Below are positions 25,855-34,609 of a stretch of DNA of 41,779 bases, piece after piece. The notes beneath the pieces are model-generated. The model ran no database searches. It saw only the letters and a list, made by a program, of their open reading frames with translations, and was not told the origin of the DNA. This DNA is from Aquibacillus sediminis (GTDB taxonomy: Bacteria > Bacillota > Bacilli > Bacillales > Amphibacillaceae), in assembly GCF_005870085.1 (NCBI RefSeq), contig NZ_SZNM01000030.1, positions 1 through 41,779 of the forward strand, read 5' to 3'. Each line of letters opens with the position of its first letter. Within the stretch, counting starts at the first letter, position 1. The position numbers and the translations under genes were made by a program.

Positions 25855-25907
25855 TATAATAATAACCAATCAGATCAAACCCTCTGATTATTTTGATAAC
25901 GTTTACA
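25855..25907 (+). promoter_or_regulatory. Promoter/operator region of the monooxygenase gene with cre-like site
   Basis: A TATAAT (25855-25860) serves as likely -10; the -35 is weak. Just downstream is an inverted repeat AATCAGA-N8-TCTGATT (25868-25889). Then comes TGATAACGTTTACA (25894-25907), which matches the CcpA cre consensus with one mismatch, 7 nt before the ribosome site. Both would block or modulate early transcription. Confidence 0.5.
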
Positions 25908-25927
25908 AAGATAAAGGAGGAATTTAT

Positions 25928-27139
25928 TTGTCAACCAATTCTGTCGTAATCCCTAAAAAGTCACCTAACAGAGAACAATTACTTCAAAAAGCACAAGAAA
26001 TTGGGGAATTAGCTGAAAAACATGCTTTACAAGCAGACATCGATGCGAAATTACCCGATATTGTCGTTGATAAAATTAAAGAGGCTGAATTTCATAAGCT
26101 TCATCGACCAAAAGCATATGGCGGTCAGGATTTAGATTTTTATACGTTTGGAGATATTATTCGAACCGTTGCCAATTACAATATTTCAGCAGCATGGATC
26201 ACGTATTTCGCTATTATCCACGAAACTTGGCCAGCATTTCTACCAGAACAAGGTCGCGAAGCATTATACAATACCGATGCTTTACTTGCTGATGTGTTTG
26301 CACCAGTTGGAAAAGTGACCGACGACCCTGATGGCAAAGGGTACCGACTTAGTGGACAATGGAATTTCTGTAGTGGCGTATTATGGTCTGATTGGATTGC
26401 TTTAGGTGCAATTCATAAAATGAGAGATGCCTCCGAGCCAGAACTAAATATGTTTATTGTCCATAAGAATGATGTAGAAGTTATCGATAATTGGAACCCA
26501 ATCGGTCTACGTGGGACTGGTAGTAACCCGGTTAAAGTAGATAATGTCTATGTCCCAGAAAAATATGTATTCCGATTAAAACAAGTTGTTGGAGGTGCTA
26601 TAGCGCCTGATGGTAACTACGAAGAGGACTATCTACTTTTCAACGTTCCTTACTTAGTCTACTTCTTATCAGGTTTTCCACAGATCTGTATTGGTGGTTT
26701 AGAACGCCTGGTTAATGATTTTGAAGAAAAGACAAAAAATCGAGTTCGTATTTATAACAAGAATGCGAACGAAAAAGACGGTAGTAGCGCTCAGCATACA
26801 CTAGGTGAATTTAAAATGCAGTTGAAAACCTTACAAGCTGTAGGGAAAGAATACATGGATAAATTAACCTATTATCAGGAAAATGGGATTCGAGTTATAG
26901 AAGAAGAAGAGCGTGAACAGCTCTTTGCGATGCGTGGACATATTTCTAAAACTTCTTCCGAATTGGCAACTAGAATCTTAGTAACACTTGGTGGTAATGC
27001 ATTAAATAAGGAAGGTCATTCCGAACGTTTTGTTCGTGACCTAATCGCTGTTGCCGCCCACCCAACCCATCTATACGATGACGCGATGGTTGGCTATGGA
27101 AAAACAATTCTTGGTTATGACGGTCATCCAATGTGGTAA
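25928..27139 (+). CDS. Flavin-dependent monooxygenase, acyl-CoA dehydrogenase fold (HsaA-like)
   Basis: A 403-residue oxygenase of the group that uses reduced flavin and O2 to hydroxylate phenolic rings (relatives: HsaA, the C2 component of 4-hydroxyphenylacetate hydroxylase). The fold is that of acyl-CoA dehydrogenases: a helical N-terminus, a beta domain around WNFCSG and WNPIGLRGTGSN (about 150-200), and a C-terminal helical bundle ending AAHPTHLYDD. The likely reaction is conversion of a phenol to a catechol. The partner is the flavin reductase at 22.1 kb. The start is TTG at 25928 with AAAGGAGG about 8 nt upstream. It begins a run with the extradiol dioxygenase 50 nt downstream. The substrate is not predictable from sequence. 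Confidence 0.88.
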   Translation: MSTNSVVIPKKSPNREQLLQKAQEIGELAEKHALQADIDAKLPDIVVDKIKEAEFHKLHRPKAYGGQDLDFYTFGDIIRTVANYNISAAWITYFAIIHETWPAFLPEQGREALYNTDALLADVFAPVGKVTDDPDGKGYRLSGQWNFCSGVLWSDWIALGAIHKMRDASEPELNMFIVHKNDVEVIDNWNPIGLRGTGSNPVKVDNVYVPEKYVFRLKQVVGGAIAPDGNYEEDYLLFNVPYLVYFLSGFPQICIGGLERLVNDFEEKTKNRVRIYNKNANEKDGSSAQHTLGEFKMQLKTLQAVGKEYMDKLTYYQENGIRVIEEEEREQLFAMRGHISKTSSELATRILVTLGGNALNKEGHSERFVRDLIAVAAHPTHLYDDAMVGYGKTILGYDGHPMW

Positions 27140-27189
27140 ATCAATCATTTTACTAATGATATAACTATATTTTATGGGAGGAATTTAAA

Positions 27190-28170
27190 ATGAAACAAGA
27201 ACCAATCCTTGATATTTCTCACTTAGCACATATTGAAATTTATAGTCCAAAATTAGAACAATCGGTAACATTTTTCAAAGAGATGCTTGGGATGGATGAA
27301 GTTGAACGGCAAGGAAACTCCGTTTATTTGCGCGCTTATGAAGATCATTATCATAATACATTAATCATTACCGAAAACACGGAGGCTGGCTTAGGTCACA
27401 TGGCGTTAAGAACGACTTCTCCGCAAGCACTAGAACGTCGTGCAGCTGAAATTGAGAAGATGGGCTATGGCATTGGTTGGATTGATGGAGATGTTGGTCA
27501 TGGCCGTGCCTATCAGTTCAAGACACCAGATGGTCATAAGATGGAAATTTTCTGGGATGTGGAGTATTATCAAGCGCCAGAAGATCAGAAAACAGCATTG
27601 TTAAACCGTCCGCAAAGACGTCCTAATCGTGGTGTTCCTGTACGTCGGATCGACCATATTAACTTACTAGCAAAAGATACAAATAAAAATGTGGAGTTCT
27701 TAGAGAATGCATTAGGCTTTAATGTTCGGGAACGTATCTTAGATGATGACAATAATGACATTGCAGCTTGGTTAAGTGTAACGAACTTAGTTCACGACAT
27801 CGCAATCATGGGCGATGCATTAGAAGAAGAAGGTCGTCTTCACCACATTTGTTACTGGTATGGCTATCCTCAACATTTAACAGATGTTGCTGAATTACTT
27901 GTTGAAGCGGATTACGAAATCGAAGTAAGCCCAATTAAACATGGTATTTCTCAAGCGACATGTATGTATGTCTACGAACCAGGTGGCAACCGTGTCGAGC
28001 TATTCGGTGATGCTGGTTATCTAATCTTTGACCCAGATTGGAAAACAATTGAATGGAAAGGGGAAGATACAGCTAAATCGATTCTATGGCATGGCGGATC
28101 TAATTTACCAGATAACTTTTTCGAATATGGAACCCCAGTAAGAAGCAAAAAACCTGTAAAAAATTCATAA
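27190..28170 (+). CDS. Extradiol ring-cleavage dioxygenase, catechol 2,3-dioxygenase type
   Basis: A 326-residue two-domain vicinal-oxygen-chelate dioxygenase that opens a catechol ring next to the hydroxyls (meta cleavage). The N-terminal module begins at about residue 9 ([10 protein letters not shown]), and the catalytic C-terminal module at about 150. Iron ligands can be placed at His156 (RRIDHINL), His219 (RLHHICYW) and Glu270 (GNRVELFGD). The length is close to the 327-residue PheB of thermophilic Bacillus as I recall it. A GGGAGG ribosome site precedes the ATG. It follows the monooxygenase gene directly, so hydroxylation and cleavage are co-expressed. Confidence 0.93.
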   Translation: MKQEPILDISHLAHIEIYSPKLEQSVTFFKEMLGMDEVERQGNSVYLRAYEDHYHNTLIITENTEAGLGHMALRTTSPQALERRAAEIEKMGYGIGWIDGDVGHGRAYQFKTPDGHKMEIFWDVEYYQAPEDQKTALLNRPQRRPNRGVPVRRIDHINLLAKDTNKNVEFLENALGFNVRERILDDDNNDIAAWLSVTNLVHDIAIMGDALEEEGRLHHICYWYGYPQHLTDVAELLVEADYEIEVSPIKHGISQATCMYVYEPGGNRVELFGDAGYLIFDPDWKTIEWKGEDTAKSILWHGGSNLPDNFFEYGTPVRSKKPVKNS

Positions 28171-28185
28171 TTTTTTATACCGAGA

Positions 28186-28338
28186 CAAAGGTGCAAGCGC
28201 CCGGTTAGCGACGTACGAACTGGACTGAGCCGTAGGAGATAAAGGAAACACGATGAATGGAGTGAATCGATGTTGACTTATCGTACGGAGGTGAGGGAAG
28301 TTGCGCTAGTCGTTGGGCACTGGAGCCGGACGTGGCTC
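28186..28338 (+). repeat. Second type of dispersed Bacillaceae intergenic repeat
   Basis: A GC-richer block running from AAAGGTGCAAGCGCCCGGTT through TAGGAGATAAAGGAAACACG, GACTTATCGTACGGAGG and GCACTGGAGCCGGACG. It resembles another intergenic repeat widespread in Bacillus-related genomes. It differs from the copies at 25.1-25.5 kb. A short coding-like frame through it is not a gene. Confidence 0.55.
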
Positions 28339-28390
28339 AATATGTGTACACGGTTATCCACAGATATTCAAGTCTATAATTTCCTATACA

Positions 28391-28443
28391 GCAAGAAAGA
28401 AGAAAAAATTGTGGGTTTCTTCTTTCTTGCCACACACACACAC
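28391..28443. other. Strong hairpin followed by CA repeat upstream of the hydrolase gene
   Basis: GCAAGAAAGAAGAAA (28391-28405) and its exact complement (28416-28430) form a 15-bp stem with a 10-nt loop. It is followed by a short CA tract (28430-28443). There is no T-run on either side, so it may partly terminate or stabilise mRNA rather than act as a classic terminator. The 28171-28521 gap holds this and the repeat only. Confidence 0.5.
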
Positions 28444-28521
28444 CTAACATTTTACTAGGATTGATTCAGTTATTCAATTGATCTATCCATTTTATTTAAA
28501 AAGTTATTGGGAGGGTTTTAG

Positions 28522-29367
28522 TTGGAAATCAGTTCAAATTATATGAAAGTCAATGGCATTAATACCCATTACCATGAAGAAGGTTCAGGAAAAGAAAAAA
28601 TGATCTTAATCCACGGATCCGGTCCCGGGGTGTCCGCATTTGCAAACTGGAGACTTGTTATTCCACGGTTAAGTGAGTCACTGCATGTATTCGCACCAGA
28701 CATCGTTGGGTTTGGTAAAACTGATAAACTTCCGAAAGACCAATACACACTTGATCTGTGGGTGGATCATTTGATTGGTTTCATTGAAGCAGTATCCGAT
28801 GAGCCTGTTTATTTAATTGGAAATTCATTCGGCGGTGCACTGTCCCTTCATGTAGCACATAGAAGACCAGATTTAGTAAAGAAATTAATTTTAATGGGCA
28901 GTGTTGGCACCAAGCATCAAGTATCCTATGGGTTAGACCGCGTTTGGGGATACGAACCTAGCCTTGAAACAATGCGTGAATTAATTGAGCTGTTCTCCTA
29001 TGATCAAAAGGCAGCTAAAAATGAAGAACTCGTTCGTTTGCGTTATGAAGCTAGCATTCAACCTGAAACAAGAGATGCATTTGCAGCTATGTTCTTTGAT
29101 TCTCGACAAGAAAGATTGGATGAACTCGCTTTACCTGACGAAGAAATTGAAAAAATTAACACAGAAACTTTATTATTCCATGGTGTAAATGACCAAGTGA
29201 TTCCATTCGAAGACACAAGTTATAAAATGGTTCAACTACTACCAAACGCCGAGCTACATTTATTTAATAAGTGTGGTCACTGGACACAAATTGAAAAAAC
29301 AGAACCATTTATCGATCATACGTTGGCGTTTGTTAAGGATAATGCTGGGACGTATAGTTACTCATAA
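28522..29367 (+). CDS. Meta-cleavage product hydrolase (alpha/beta hydrolase, DmpD/HsaD/MhpC type)
   Basis: A 281-residue alpha/beta hydrolase that cuts the carbon-carbon bond of the ring-opened product to release 2-hydroxypenta-2,4-dienoate and an acid. The oxyanion motif is HGSGPGVSAFANW, the nucleophile lies in GNSFGGALS, the Asp in HGVNDQVIPFED, and the His in KCGHWTQIE. HGSGPG is typical of this carbon-carbon hydrolase group. The start is TTG at 28522 with GGGAGG 7 nt upstream. The product feeds the hydratase encoded at 20.4 kb. No semialdehyde dehydrogenase or tautomerase is present, so the hydrolytic branch is used. Confidence 0.92.
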   Translation: MEISSNYMKVNGINTHYHEEGSGKEKMILIHGSGPGVSAFANWRLVIPRLSESLHVFAPDIVGFGKTDKLPKDQYTLDLWVDHLIGFIEAVSDEPVYLIGNSFGGALSLHVAHRRPDLVKKLILMGSVGTKHQVSYGLDRVWGYEPSLETMRELIELFSYDQKAAKNEELVRLRYEASIQPETRDAFAAMFFDSRQERLDELALPDEEIEKINTETLLFHGVNDQVIPFEDTSYKMVQLLPNAELHLFNKCGHWTQIEKTEPFIDHTLAFVKDNAGTYSYS

Positions 29368-29429
29368 TAATAATCTGCAACTTATTGTTTTAAACCTTAA
29401 AGTATCTATTAAAAATTACATGTAGTTCT

Positions 29430-29475
29430 CCTCGCCCTGTATGAACATTCATGTCTTCAGGTGCGAGGTTTCTTC
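29430..29475 (+). terminator. Terminator of the hydrolase gene
   Basis: CCTCGCCCTG (29430-29439) pairs with CAGGTGCGAGG (29458-29468), leaving a small bulge, and is followed by TTTCTTC. It is about 60 nt past the stop. Confidence 0.65.
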
Positions 29476-29839
29476 AGGTGAAAAGTTTGCCAAATGCTTA
29501 AAGATTATTGTGTGTTTAATACACTTACTTCTAACTGACTTCCAAAGACTAAATAAATGGAGACATTAGCAATTTTGAAAGTGCTTCTCCCCTGTTTCTT
29601 TAGATGGTAATGATTTGGCCGCTTCATGATCCTAGTCATCCAATGAAGTTTTCTTTGACCGTTTCCATCAAACATCCGTTGTTTTAAAATTCATTCATTA
29701 ACCAATGAAACACAGGACTGTTTCTAGCTTTTTCCGTGGCACTTGTATCGCTCTTCCCTTAATCACTTACTTGTTTTGTGATTTGGTCGAAGCTGCTGAA
29801 CGTCCTTTTGAACTCGAACAAATACGCGTTAAATTTTCT

Positions 29840-29856
29840 GAATATTAATAATATTC
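29840..29856. promoter_or_regulatory. Perfect palindrome upstream of the sulfatase-maturase gene
   Basis: GAATATTAATAATATTC is an exact 17-nt palindrome with one central base. It lies about 87 nt upstream of the formylglycine enzyme gene, in a plausible operator position. The binding protein is unknown; AT-rich DNA makes chance palindromes more likely. Confidence 0.35.
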
Positions 29857-29942
29857 ACTTTTATATGGATCGAAGTCTACTTCTGCATTTTATTCGGTAA
29901 GGAAACTTCATAGAAATACCAGAGGTTAAAAGGAGTGATTCA

Positions 29943-30920
29943 ATGGAACATAATAAACCATCGCATTGCTGCAGTATGAGTAGAAATGACGTCGAACTAA
30001 TAGATGATCATGCTCCACAAGAGCAAAAATTTGAGGAAATCGTTCTATCTGAAAAAGTAGAAACAACTAATGAGCAAATCTACATTCCAGGTGGTAGTTT
30101 CTTTATGGGGACAAAGGATAAGGAAGGTTACCCGGAAGATGGAGAAGGTCCAGTTAGAAAAGTTACGGTAGACCCCTTTTATATGGATGCCCATACTGTT
30201 ACAAATGCAGAATTTCAAGATTTCGTAAAGGCTACTGATTATATAACGGAATCTGAACGATTTGGATGGTCATTTGTTTTCTATCAATTTGTTAGTAATC
30301 AAACAAAACGGAAAGTAAAGCAAGTCGTTCGGCAGACTCCTTGGTGGCTTGTCGTACATGGAGCATCATGGAAGCATCCAGAAGGACCCGACTCTAGCAT
30401 AGCAAATAAAATGGAGCATCCTGTTGTACATGTGTCATGGAATGATGCTAGGGCTTATTGTGAATGGGCTGGCAAAAGACTACCAACAGAGGCGGAGTGG
30501 GAACTTGCGGCACGTGGTGGATTGGAACATAAGAAATTTCCATGGGGAGATGAATTAACACCAAACGGAGAACATCATTGTAATGTTTGGCAAGGAGAGT
30601 TTCCCAAAACAAACACGAAAGAAGATGGTTACAAAGGTACTGCACCAGCAGAGTCATTTCCACCGAATCAATACGGTTTATACAACGTTGTTGGGAATGT
30701 ATGGGAGTGGTGTTCAGATTGGTTTGCAAAGCGCGTACGAGATCGTGGTGGAAGGATAAATCCTAAAGGACCAAAATCAGGGAGATTCCGTGTCATGCGT
30801 GGTGGCTCATACCTTTGTCATCATTCTTATTGTAATCGCTACCGAGTAGCAGCAAGATCCAAAAATACTCCTGATAGCGCATCAGGGAACATAGGTTTTC
30901 GTTGCGTGTCAGATGTTTAA
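29943..30920 (+). CDS. Formylglycine-generating enzyme (sulfatase maturase, SUMF1/FGE family)
   Basis: A 325-residue FGE-sulfatase-domain enzyme. It oxidises the cysteine of a sulfatase CxPxR motif to C-alpha-formylglycine, using copper and O2. The fold signature runs from [10 protein letters not shown] (about residue 49) through [20 protein letters not shown] and [10 protein letters not shown]. The C-terminal active site is nearly identical to human SUMF1 around [15 protein letters not shown], with the two catalytic cysteines at about 292 and 297. The N-terminus lacks a clear signal peptide, so it acts in the cytoplasm. The arylsulfatase gene downstream carries a CSPTR site and is the obvious client. 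GGAG lies about 7 nt before the ATG. Confidence 0.95.
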   Translation: MEHNKPSHCCSMSRNDVELIDDHAPQEQKFEEIVLSEKVETTNEQIYIPGGSFFMGTKDKEGYPEDGEGPVRKVTVDPFYMDAHTVTNAEFQDFVKATDYITESERFGWSFVFYQFVSNQTKRKVKQVVRQTPWWLVVHGASWKHPEGPDSSIANKMEHPVVHVSWNDARAYCEWAGKRLPTEAEWELAARGGLEHKKFPWGDELTPNGEHHCNVWQGEFPKTNTKEDGYKGTAPAESFPPNQYGLYNVVGNVWEWCSDWFAKRVRDRGGRINPKGPKSGRFRVMRGGSYLCHHSYCNRYRVAARSKNTPDSASGNIGFRCVSDV

Positions 30921-31048
30921 AAAGCTTAATTAATATTATTCTCTTTTTCGTAATTATTGCCCTTTACTATAGTTGCGAATAATTAGTCAAATGTAATCCT
31001 AACAAGCAAGGAAACTTCGTAATGAGATTTATGTTTCAAACCACGTAA

Positions 31049-31075
31049 GTAAAGGCAATGTAGTATTGCGTTTAC
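31049..31075. promoter_or_regulatory. Hairpin/palindrome between maturase and sulfatase genes
   Basis: GTAAAGGCAAT (31049-31059) and ATTGCGTTTAC (31065-31075) form 11-bp arms with one mismatch and a 5-nt loop. It lies about 45 nt upstream of the sulfatase start. It could be an operator or an RNA hairpin; there is no T-run. Confidence 0.35.
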
Positions 31076-31119
31076 ACGACAACCTTTAAAAACTACCATT
31101 TTTATGAGGAGGAATGAGC

Positions 31120-33429
31120 TTGGTATTTAACAGGAAAGAAGAAAAGCCTTGGAGAAAGTATGTTAATAAATTTTCGATGATTGGCACAATGGCTTTGACA
31201 GCTGCTTTCTTAGGGGGATGTCAAACCCAGATGCAAGACACGAATGCTGATGAAGTTCCTAAAGAAAACGTCGAAAATCAACCAAAGGTAGAAGAGAAAA
31301 CGAACGTGGCATATATCGTACTAGATGATGCTGGCTTTTCTGATTTGGGGAGCTTTGGTTCCGAAATAAGCACCCCAAATATAGATGAACTGGCAGAAAA
31401 TGGTTTAAAATATAATAACTTTCATACAACACCAGTTTGTTCGCCAACACGAGCCTCTTTATTAACAGGAAGAAATAGTCATGCGGTTGGGATGGGTAAT
31501 GTTGCGAACTTTGATTTTGGAGAGGAAGATCCAAGTCGCAGAGGGAAAATAACCAAAGAAGCTGGGTTCGTAACAGAAGTACTTGCGGAAAATAATTATA
31601 CGAACTTTGGTCTTGGTAAATGGCATATTACACCGACAGCAGAACTTTCTCCAGCTGGGCCCTATGACAGATGGCCACTTGGAAGAGGATTCGATCGCTA
31701 CTATGGTAATTTAGAAGATTCTTCTGATCAGTTCCGTCCAGAATTATTTCGGGATAATAGCACGGTACCGCTCCCTGATGAAGAAAACTATCACTATTCA
31801 GAAGATATCGTTGAAAATGCTAGACAATATGTCACGGATCATGTATCTATTCGACCGGACGATCCTTTGTTTATGTATCTTGGTTTTGGTGCACAGCATA
31901 TGCCACATCAAGTGCCTGAGGAATATATTGACATGTATGAAGGCAAATACGATGAAGGTTGGGATGTCATTAGGGAGCAGCGATTTGAAAAACAAAAGGA
32001 AATGGGAATTATTCCAGAAGATGCTGAACTAGCCCCACGTGAGACTGGCGTTCCAGCATGGGATAGCCTAAATGAAGATCAAAAGAAACTTTATGCTAGG
32101 TTTATGGAGACATATGCAGGATTTTTAACGCATACCGATGAACAAGTTGGTAAATTAATGGATCACTTGGAGGAAATTGGTGAATTGGATAATACGCTAA
32201 TTGTATTTATATCCGATAATGGCGCTAGCTTCTCAGGCGGAGAAAATGGTGCAACAAATCAGACTCTTGCTTACAATAAGATTCCTGAAGAATTTGAATC
32301 CATGAAGGAAAAATATGATCAAATTGGTGGAGAACAAACGAATAGTGATTATCCTTCCGGTTGGTCCCAAGTTAGTAATACACCGTTTGCGGACTTTAAA
32401 GGGAGTACACATGCTGGTGGCATACGCACCCCTATGATTGTTCACTGGCCAAATGGTATGGACGCAAAAGGAGAAATACGAACACAATTCACCCATGTTA
32501 GCGACATCACAGCAACGGTATGTGATGTCCTTGGAATTGATGTCCCTGAACAATTAAATGATGTCGAGCAAATGGAAGTAACAGGAACGAGCTTTGCCGA
32601 GACTTTTGACAACCCAGATGCAGATACAGGTAAGGATACTCAATACTTTGAACTTAGTGGAAAACGTACCATCTATCATGATGGGTGGAAAGCAATTTCC
32701 AATCATGAGCCAGGTACAGATTTTGAGGATGATGAATGGGAGCTTTACAATGTAACTGTAGACTTTTCCGAGTTAAATAATGTGGCATCTGAACATCCAG
32801 AATTACTAGAAGAATTGATTGATCTTTGGAATGAACAAGCAGAAAAGAATAATGTTTTCCCATTAACAGAAAATTTCTTAGAAGGTCTAGGAAATTTGCC
32901 AGAGGATAATGTAAGAGCAAGAAGTTCGTTTACGTTTTATCCAGGCATGTCACATTTAAGTGAATCAGCTGCACCGTTGACATTAGCTCGCAACCATGAA
33001 ATTACCATTCCTATCGATTTCAATAAAGGGGACGAAGGTGTCTTGCTAGCATTGGGTAATGATGAGAGTGGATATACCTTTTATATAAAAGAAAATACTC
33101 TCCATTATGAATTTCATAATGGTACAGAAAGGTTTACTATCACCCCAGAAATGGATTTAGCTGAAGGTGAGAATACGATCACATTTTCATTTGAAAACAC
33201 TGGTGAGAACCAAGGTACAGGTACATTATTCATTAATGAGGAACCTGTTGGAGAAACAGAAGTACAAACACTACCACTTAAAAACTCTTTTGAAGGGTTG
33301 GATATTGGAAAAGATTTACTATATCCTGTAAGCCCTGAATATGCGGGTGAGGGACACTTCCTTTTCACCGGTGAAATTGAAAAAGTTCAATACGATTTTG
33401 AAGAATCAGAATATATTTTAACTAAATAA
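31120..33429 (+). CDS. Arylsulfatase, cysteine type, lipoprotein
   Basis: A ~769-residue sulfatase with a lipoprotein signal: basic KKY-type N-terminus, hydrophobic core, and the lipobox LGGC near residue 34. The enzyme is thus anchored outside the membrane. The catalytic site VCSPTRASLLTGR (about 106-118) is the CxPxR motif whose Cys becomes formylglycine. YIVLDDAGFSDLG, GLGKWHI and ISDNGASFSGG supply metal- and sulfate-binding residues. The C-terminal ~200 residues are a beta-rich domain seen in AtsA-like arylsulfatases. TTG at 31120 is preferred, as AGGAGG lies 7 nt before it; the ATG at 31114 is only 1 nt from that site. An operon with the maturase gene is likely. The substrate is not known; an aryl sulfate is plausible. 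Confidence 0.9.
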   Translation: MVFNRKEEKPWRKYVNKFSMIGTMALTAAFLGGCQTQMQDTNADEVPKENVENQPKVEEKTNVAYIVLDDAGFSDLGSFGSEISTPNIDELAENGLKYNNFHTTPVCSPTRASLLTGRNSHAVGMGNVANFDFGEEDPSRRGKITKEAGFVTEVLAENNYTNFGLGKWHITPTAELSPAGPYDRWPLGRGFDRYYGNLEDSSDQFRPELFRDNSTVPLPDEENYHYSEDIVENARQYVTDHVSIRPDDPLFMYLGFGAQHMPHQVPEEYIDMYEGKYDEGWDVIREQRFEKQKEMGIIPEDAELAPRETGVPAWDSLNEDQKKLYARFMETYAGFLTHTDEQVGKLMDHLEEIGELDNTLIVFISDNGASFSGGENGATNQTLAYNKIPEEFESMKEKYDQIGGEQTNSDYPSGWSQVSNTPFADFKGSTHAGGIRTPMIVHWPNGMDAKGEIRTQFTHVSDITATVCDVLGIDVPEQLNDVEQMEVTGTSFAETFDNPDADTGKDTQYFELSGKRTIYHDGWKAISNHEPGTDFEDDEWELYNVTVDFSELNNVASEHPELLEELIDLWNEQAEKNNVFPLTENFLEGLGNLPEDNVRARSSFTFYPGMSHLSESAAPLTLARNHEITIPIDFNKGDEGVLLALGNDESGYTFYIKENTLHYEFHNGTERFTITPEMDLAEGENTITFSFENTGENQGTGTLFINEEPVGETEVQTLPLKNSFEGLDIGKDLLYPVSPEYAGEGHFLFTGEIEKVQYDFEESEYILTK

Positions 33430-33439
33430 GTACGAGGAG

Positions 33440-33468
33440 GAGTGGTTTCGAAACCACTCTTCTTTCTA
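33440..33468 (+). terminator. Terminator of the sulfatase gene
   Basis: A perfect self-complementary stem, GAGTGGTTTCGAAACCACTC (33440-33459), is followed by TTCTTTC, 11 nt past the stop. Confidence 0.8.
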
Positions 33469-33604
33469 TTAATACAATATATCCGTCAAATATGTGTTAA
33501 ATTTGGATGATTAATGACATTATCGTTTGTTCATTTAACAAAATGTACTACATTCCTTCAAAACAGGGTATCTTATTACAAACGAGGATTTAGGAGGAAT
33601 GTAT

Positions 33605-33742
33605 ATGTCTAAAAGATTTAATAATGACAATGTCACGGTTGGATCGAATGATGCAATTCGGGGTAAGCCTTCATTAGATATTGACCGTGTTTTTAACGTA
33701 AAAGAAACAAAAAAACATGAAGGTAAAAGAAGGAACAATTAA
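33605..33742 (+). CDS. Small basic hydrophilic protein, 45 residues
   Basis: AGGAGG (33592-33597) lies 7 nt before an ATG that opens a 45-codon frame ending in TAA. A perfect terminator follows 24 nt later, so this looks like a complete single-gene unit. The product (start MSKRFNNDNVTVGSNDAIRG, end HEGKRRNN) is short, polar and rich in Lys, Arg and Asn, with no membrane segment. The style recalls small spore proteins of Bacillus, but no named family fits. Function unknown. Confidence 0.65.
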   Translation: MSKRFNNDNVTVGSNDAIRGKPSLDIDRVFNVKETKKHEGKRRNN

Positions 33743-33765
33743 ATTTTTGAACATAAATCACGGAT

Positions 33766-33800
33766 AAAAACCTTTGACACGAAAGGTGTCAAAGGTTTTT
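33766..33800. terminator. Strong terminator after the 45-residue protein gene
   Basis: AAAAACCTTTGACAC (33766-33780) and its exact complement (33786-33800) form a 15-bp stem with a 5-nt loop and T-runs on both strands. It can also stop transcription coming from the right. Confidence 0.92.
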
Positions 33801-33886
33801 ATTGAGAGAGAATCCGCAACTTTGATGAATTTGTCGTCTACCCCTAAAATTGATCTCCACTCCTATATTAGTAAGGTACTCCATAT

Positions 33887-34609
33887 TTAAAACGGATTAG
33901 TCGCCCACTGTAGTGATTGTTTAATGAAAATCCGTGGATGTAATTTTAACTGTGCCACCATATACTCAGCTAAGTCCTCTGGTTGCATGAACTTCTGTTT
34001 ATCTTGGTCCTCTACTTTATCACCGAACACTAATTCCGTTGCCACTAAGCTTGGATTTAATGTGAACACACGAATATTGTTTCGGCGAACTTCTTGCATC
34101 AATGCCTCGGTCATCCCTTGAATCGCAAATTTTGAACCGCTATAGGCTGTTGAGCCCGCGGTACCTTTTAGACCATTACTTGAAGAGATAGTTATAATAT
34201 CTCCTTGGTTGTTTTCGATCATTTGCGGCAACACAGCACGTGTCACATGGTAGGTACCAAATACATTCACTTCAAACGTACGTTTCCAAACAGCCGGGTC
34301 TGTTTCTAAAAATGTGCCATGCATCCCCATTCCCGCATTATTGATCAAAATATCCGCAGAACCGATCTCTTTTTCCAGAATAGAAACCGCTTGGTCAACT
34401 TGGTCCATATTTGCAATATCAGCTACAGTGATTGCTGCATTCACTCCAAATTCCCTTGCTTGTTCCGCTACTTTTACTAGTTTTTCTTCCCTACGAGCGA
34501 TCAATCCAACGTGAACCCCTTCTTCAGCCAATTGCAATGCAGTTGCTCGACCGATCCCACTACTTGCACCTGTAATATAAGCAACTTTTCCTTTTATAGC
34601 TTGTCCCAT
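33887..34609 (-). CDS. Short-chain dehydrogenase/reductase, YoxD-like
   Basis: A 240-residue classical SDR. The cofactor motif TGASSGIG is at about residues 14-21, then NNAG, the catalytic Ser in TISSSNG, and YSGSK for the Tyr-x3-Lys pair. The C-terminal block PEDLAEYMVAQLKLHPRIFI closely recalls Bacillus subtilis YoxD, an oxidoreductase of unknown substrate often annotated as FabG-like. It is a single gene with AAAGGATG before the ATG. The arginine after the first strand (IARRE) suggests NADPH. Confidence 0.88.
   Translation of the reverse strand: MGQAIKGKVAYITGASSGIGRATALQLAEEGVHVGLIARREEKLVKVAEQAREFGVNAAITVADIANMDQVDQAVSILEKEIGSADILINNAGMGMHGTFLETDPAVWKRTFEVNVFGTYHVTRAVLPQMIENNQGDIITISSSNGLKGTAGSTAYSGSKFAIQGMTEALMQEVRRNNIRVFTLNPSLVATELVFGDKVEDQDKQKFMQPEDLAEYMVAQLKLHPRIFIKQSLQWATNPF

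Larger units (their letters stand above)
29368..29942. other. Intergenic stretch before the sulfatase module
   Basis: About 575 nt with no intact gene. It contains the hydrolase terminator at its left and a perfect palindrome at 29840-29856. The middle part has only short coding-like pieces on both strands, possibly an old gene remnant, that I could not assign. Confidence 0.4.

Noticed and set aside
28270-28458. 62-codon frame between dioxygenase and hydrolase genes
   Set aside because: It crosses the dispersed repeat, the hairpin and the CA tract; no coding character.
29368-29942. Insertion sequence remnant
   Set aside because: The stretch has coding-like scraps, but no transposase motif, terminal inverted repeats or target duplication could be recognised.
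31049-31080. cre site before the sulfatase gene (GCGTTTACA half)
   Set aside because: Only the right half fits; the left half has four mismatches.
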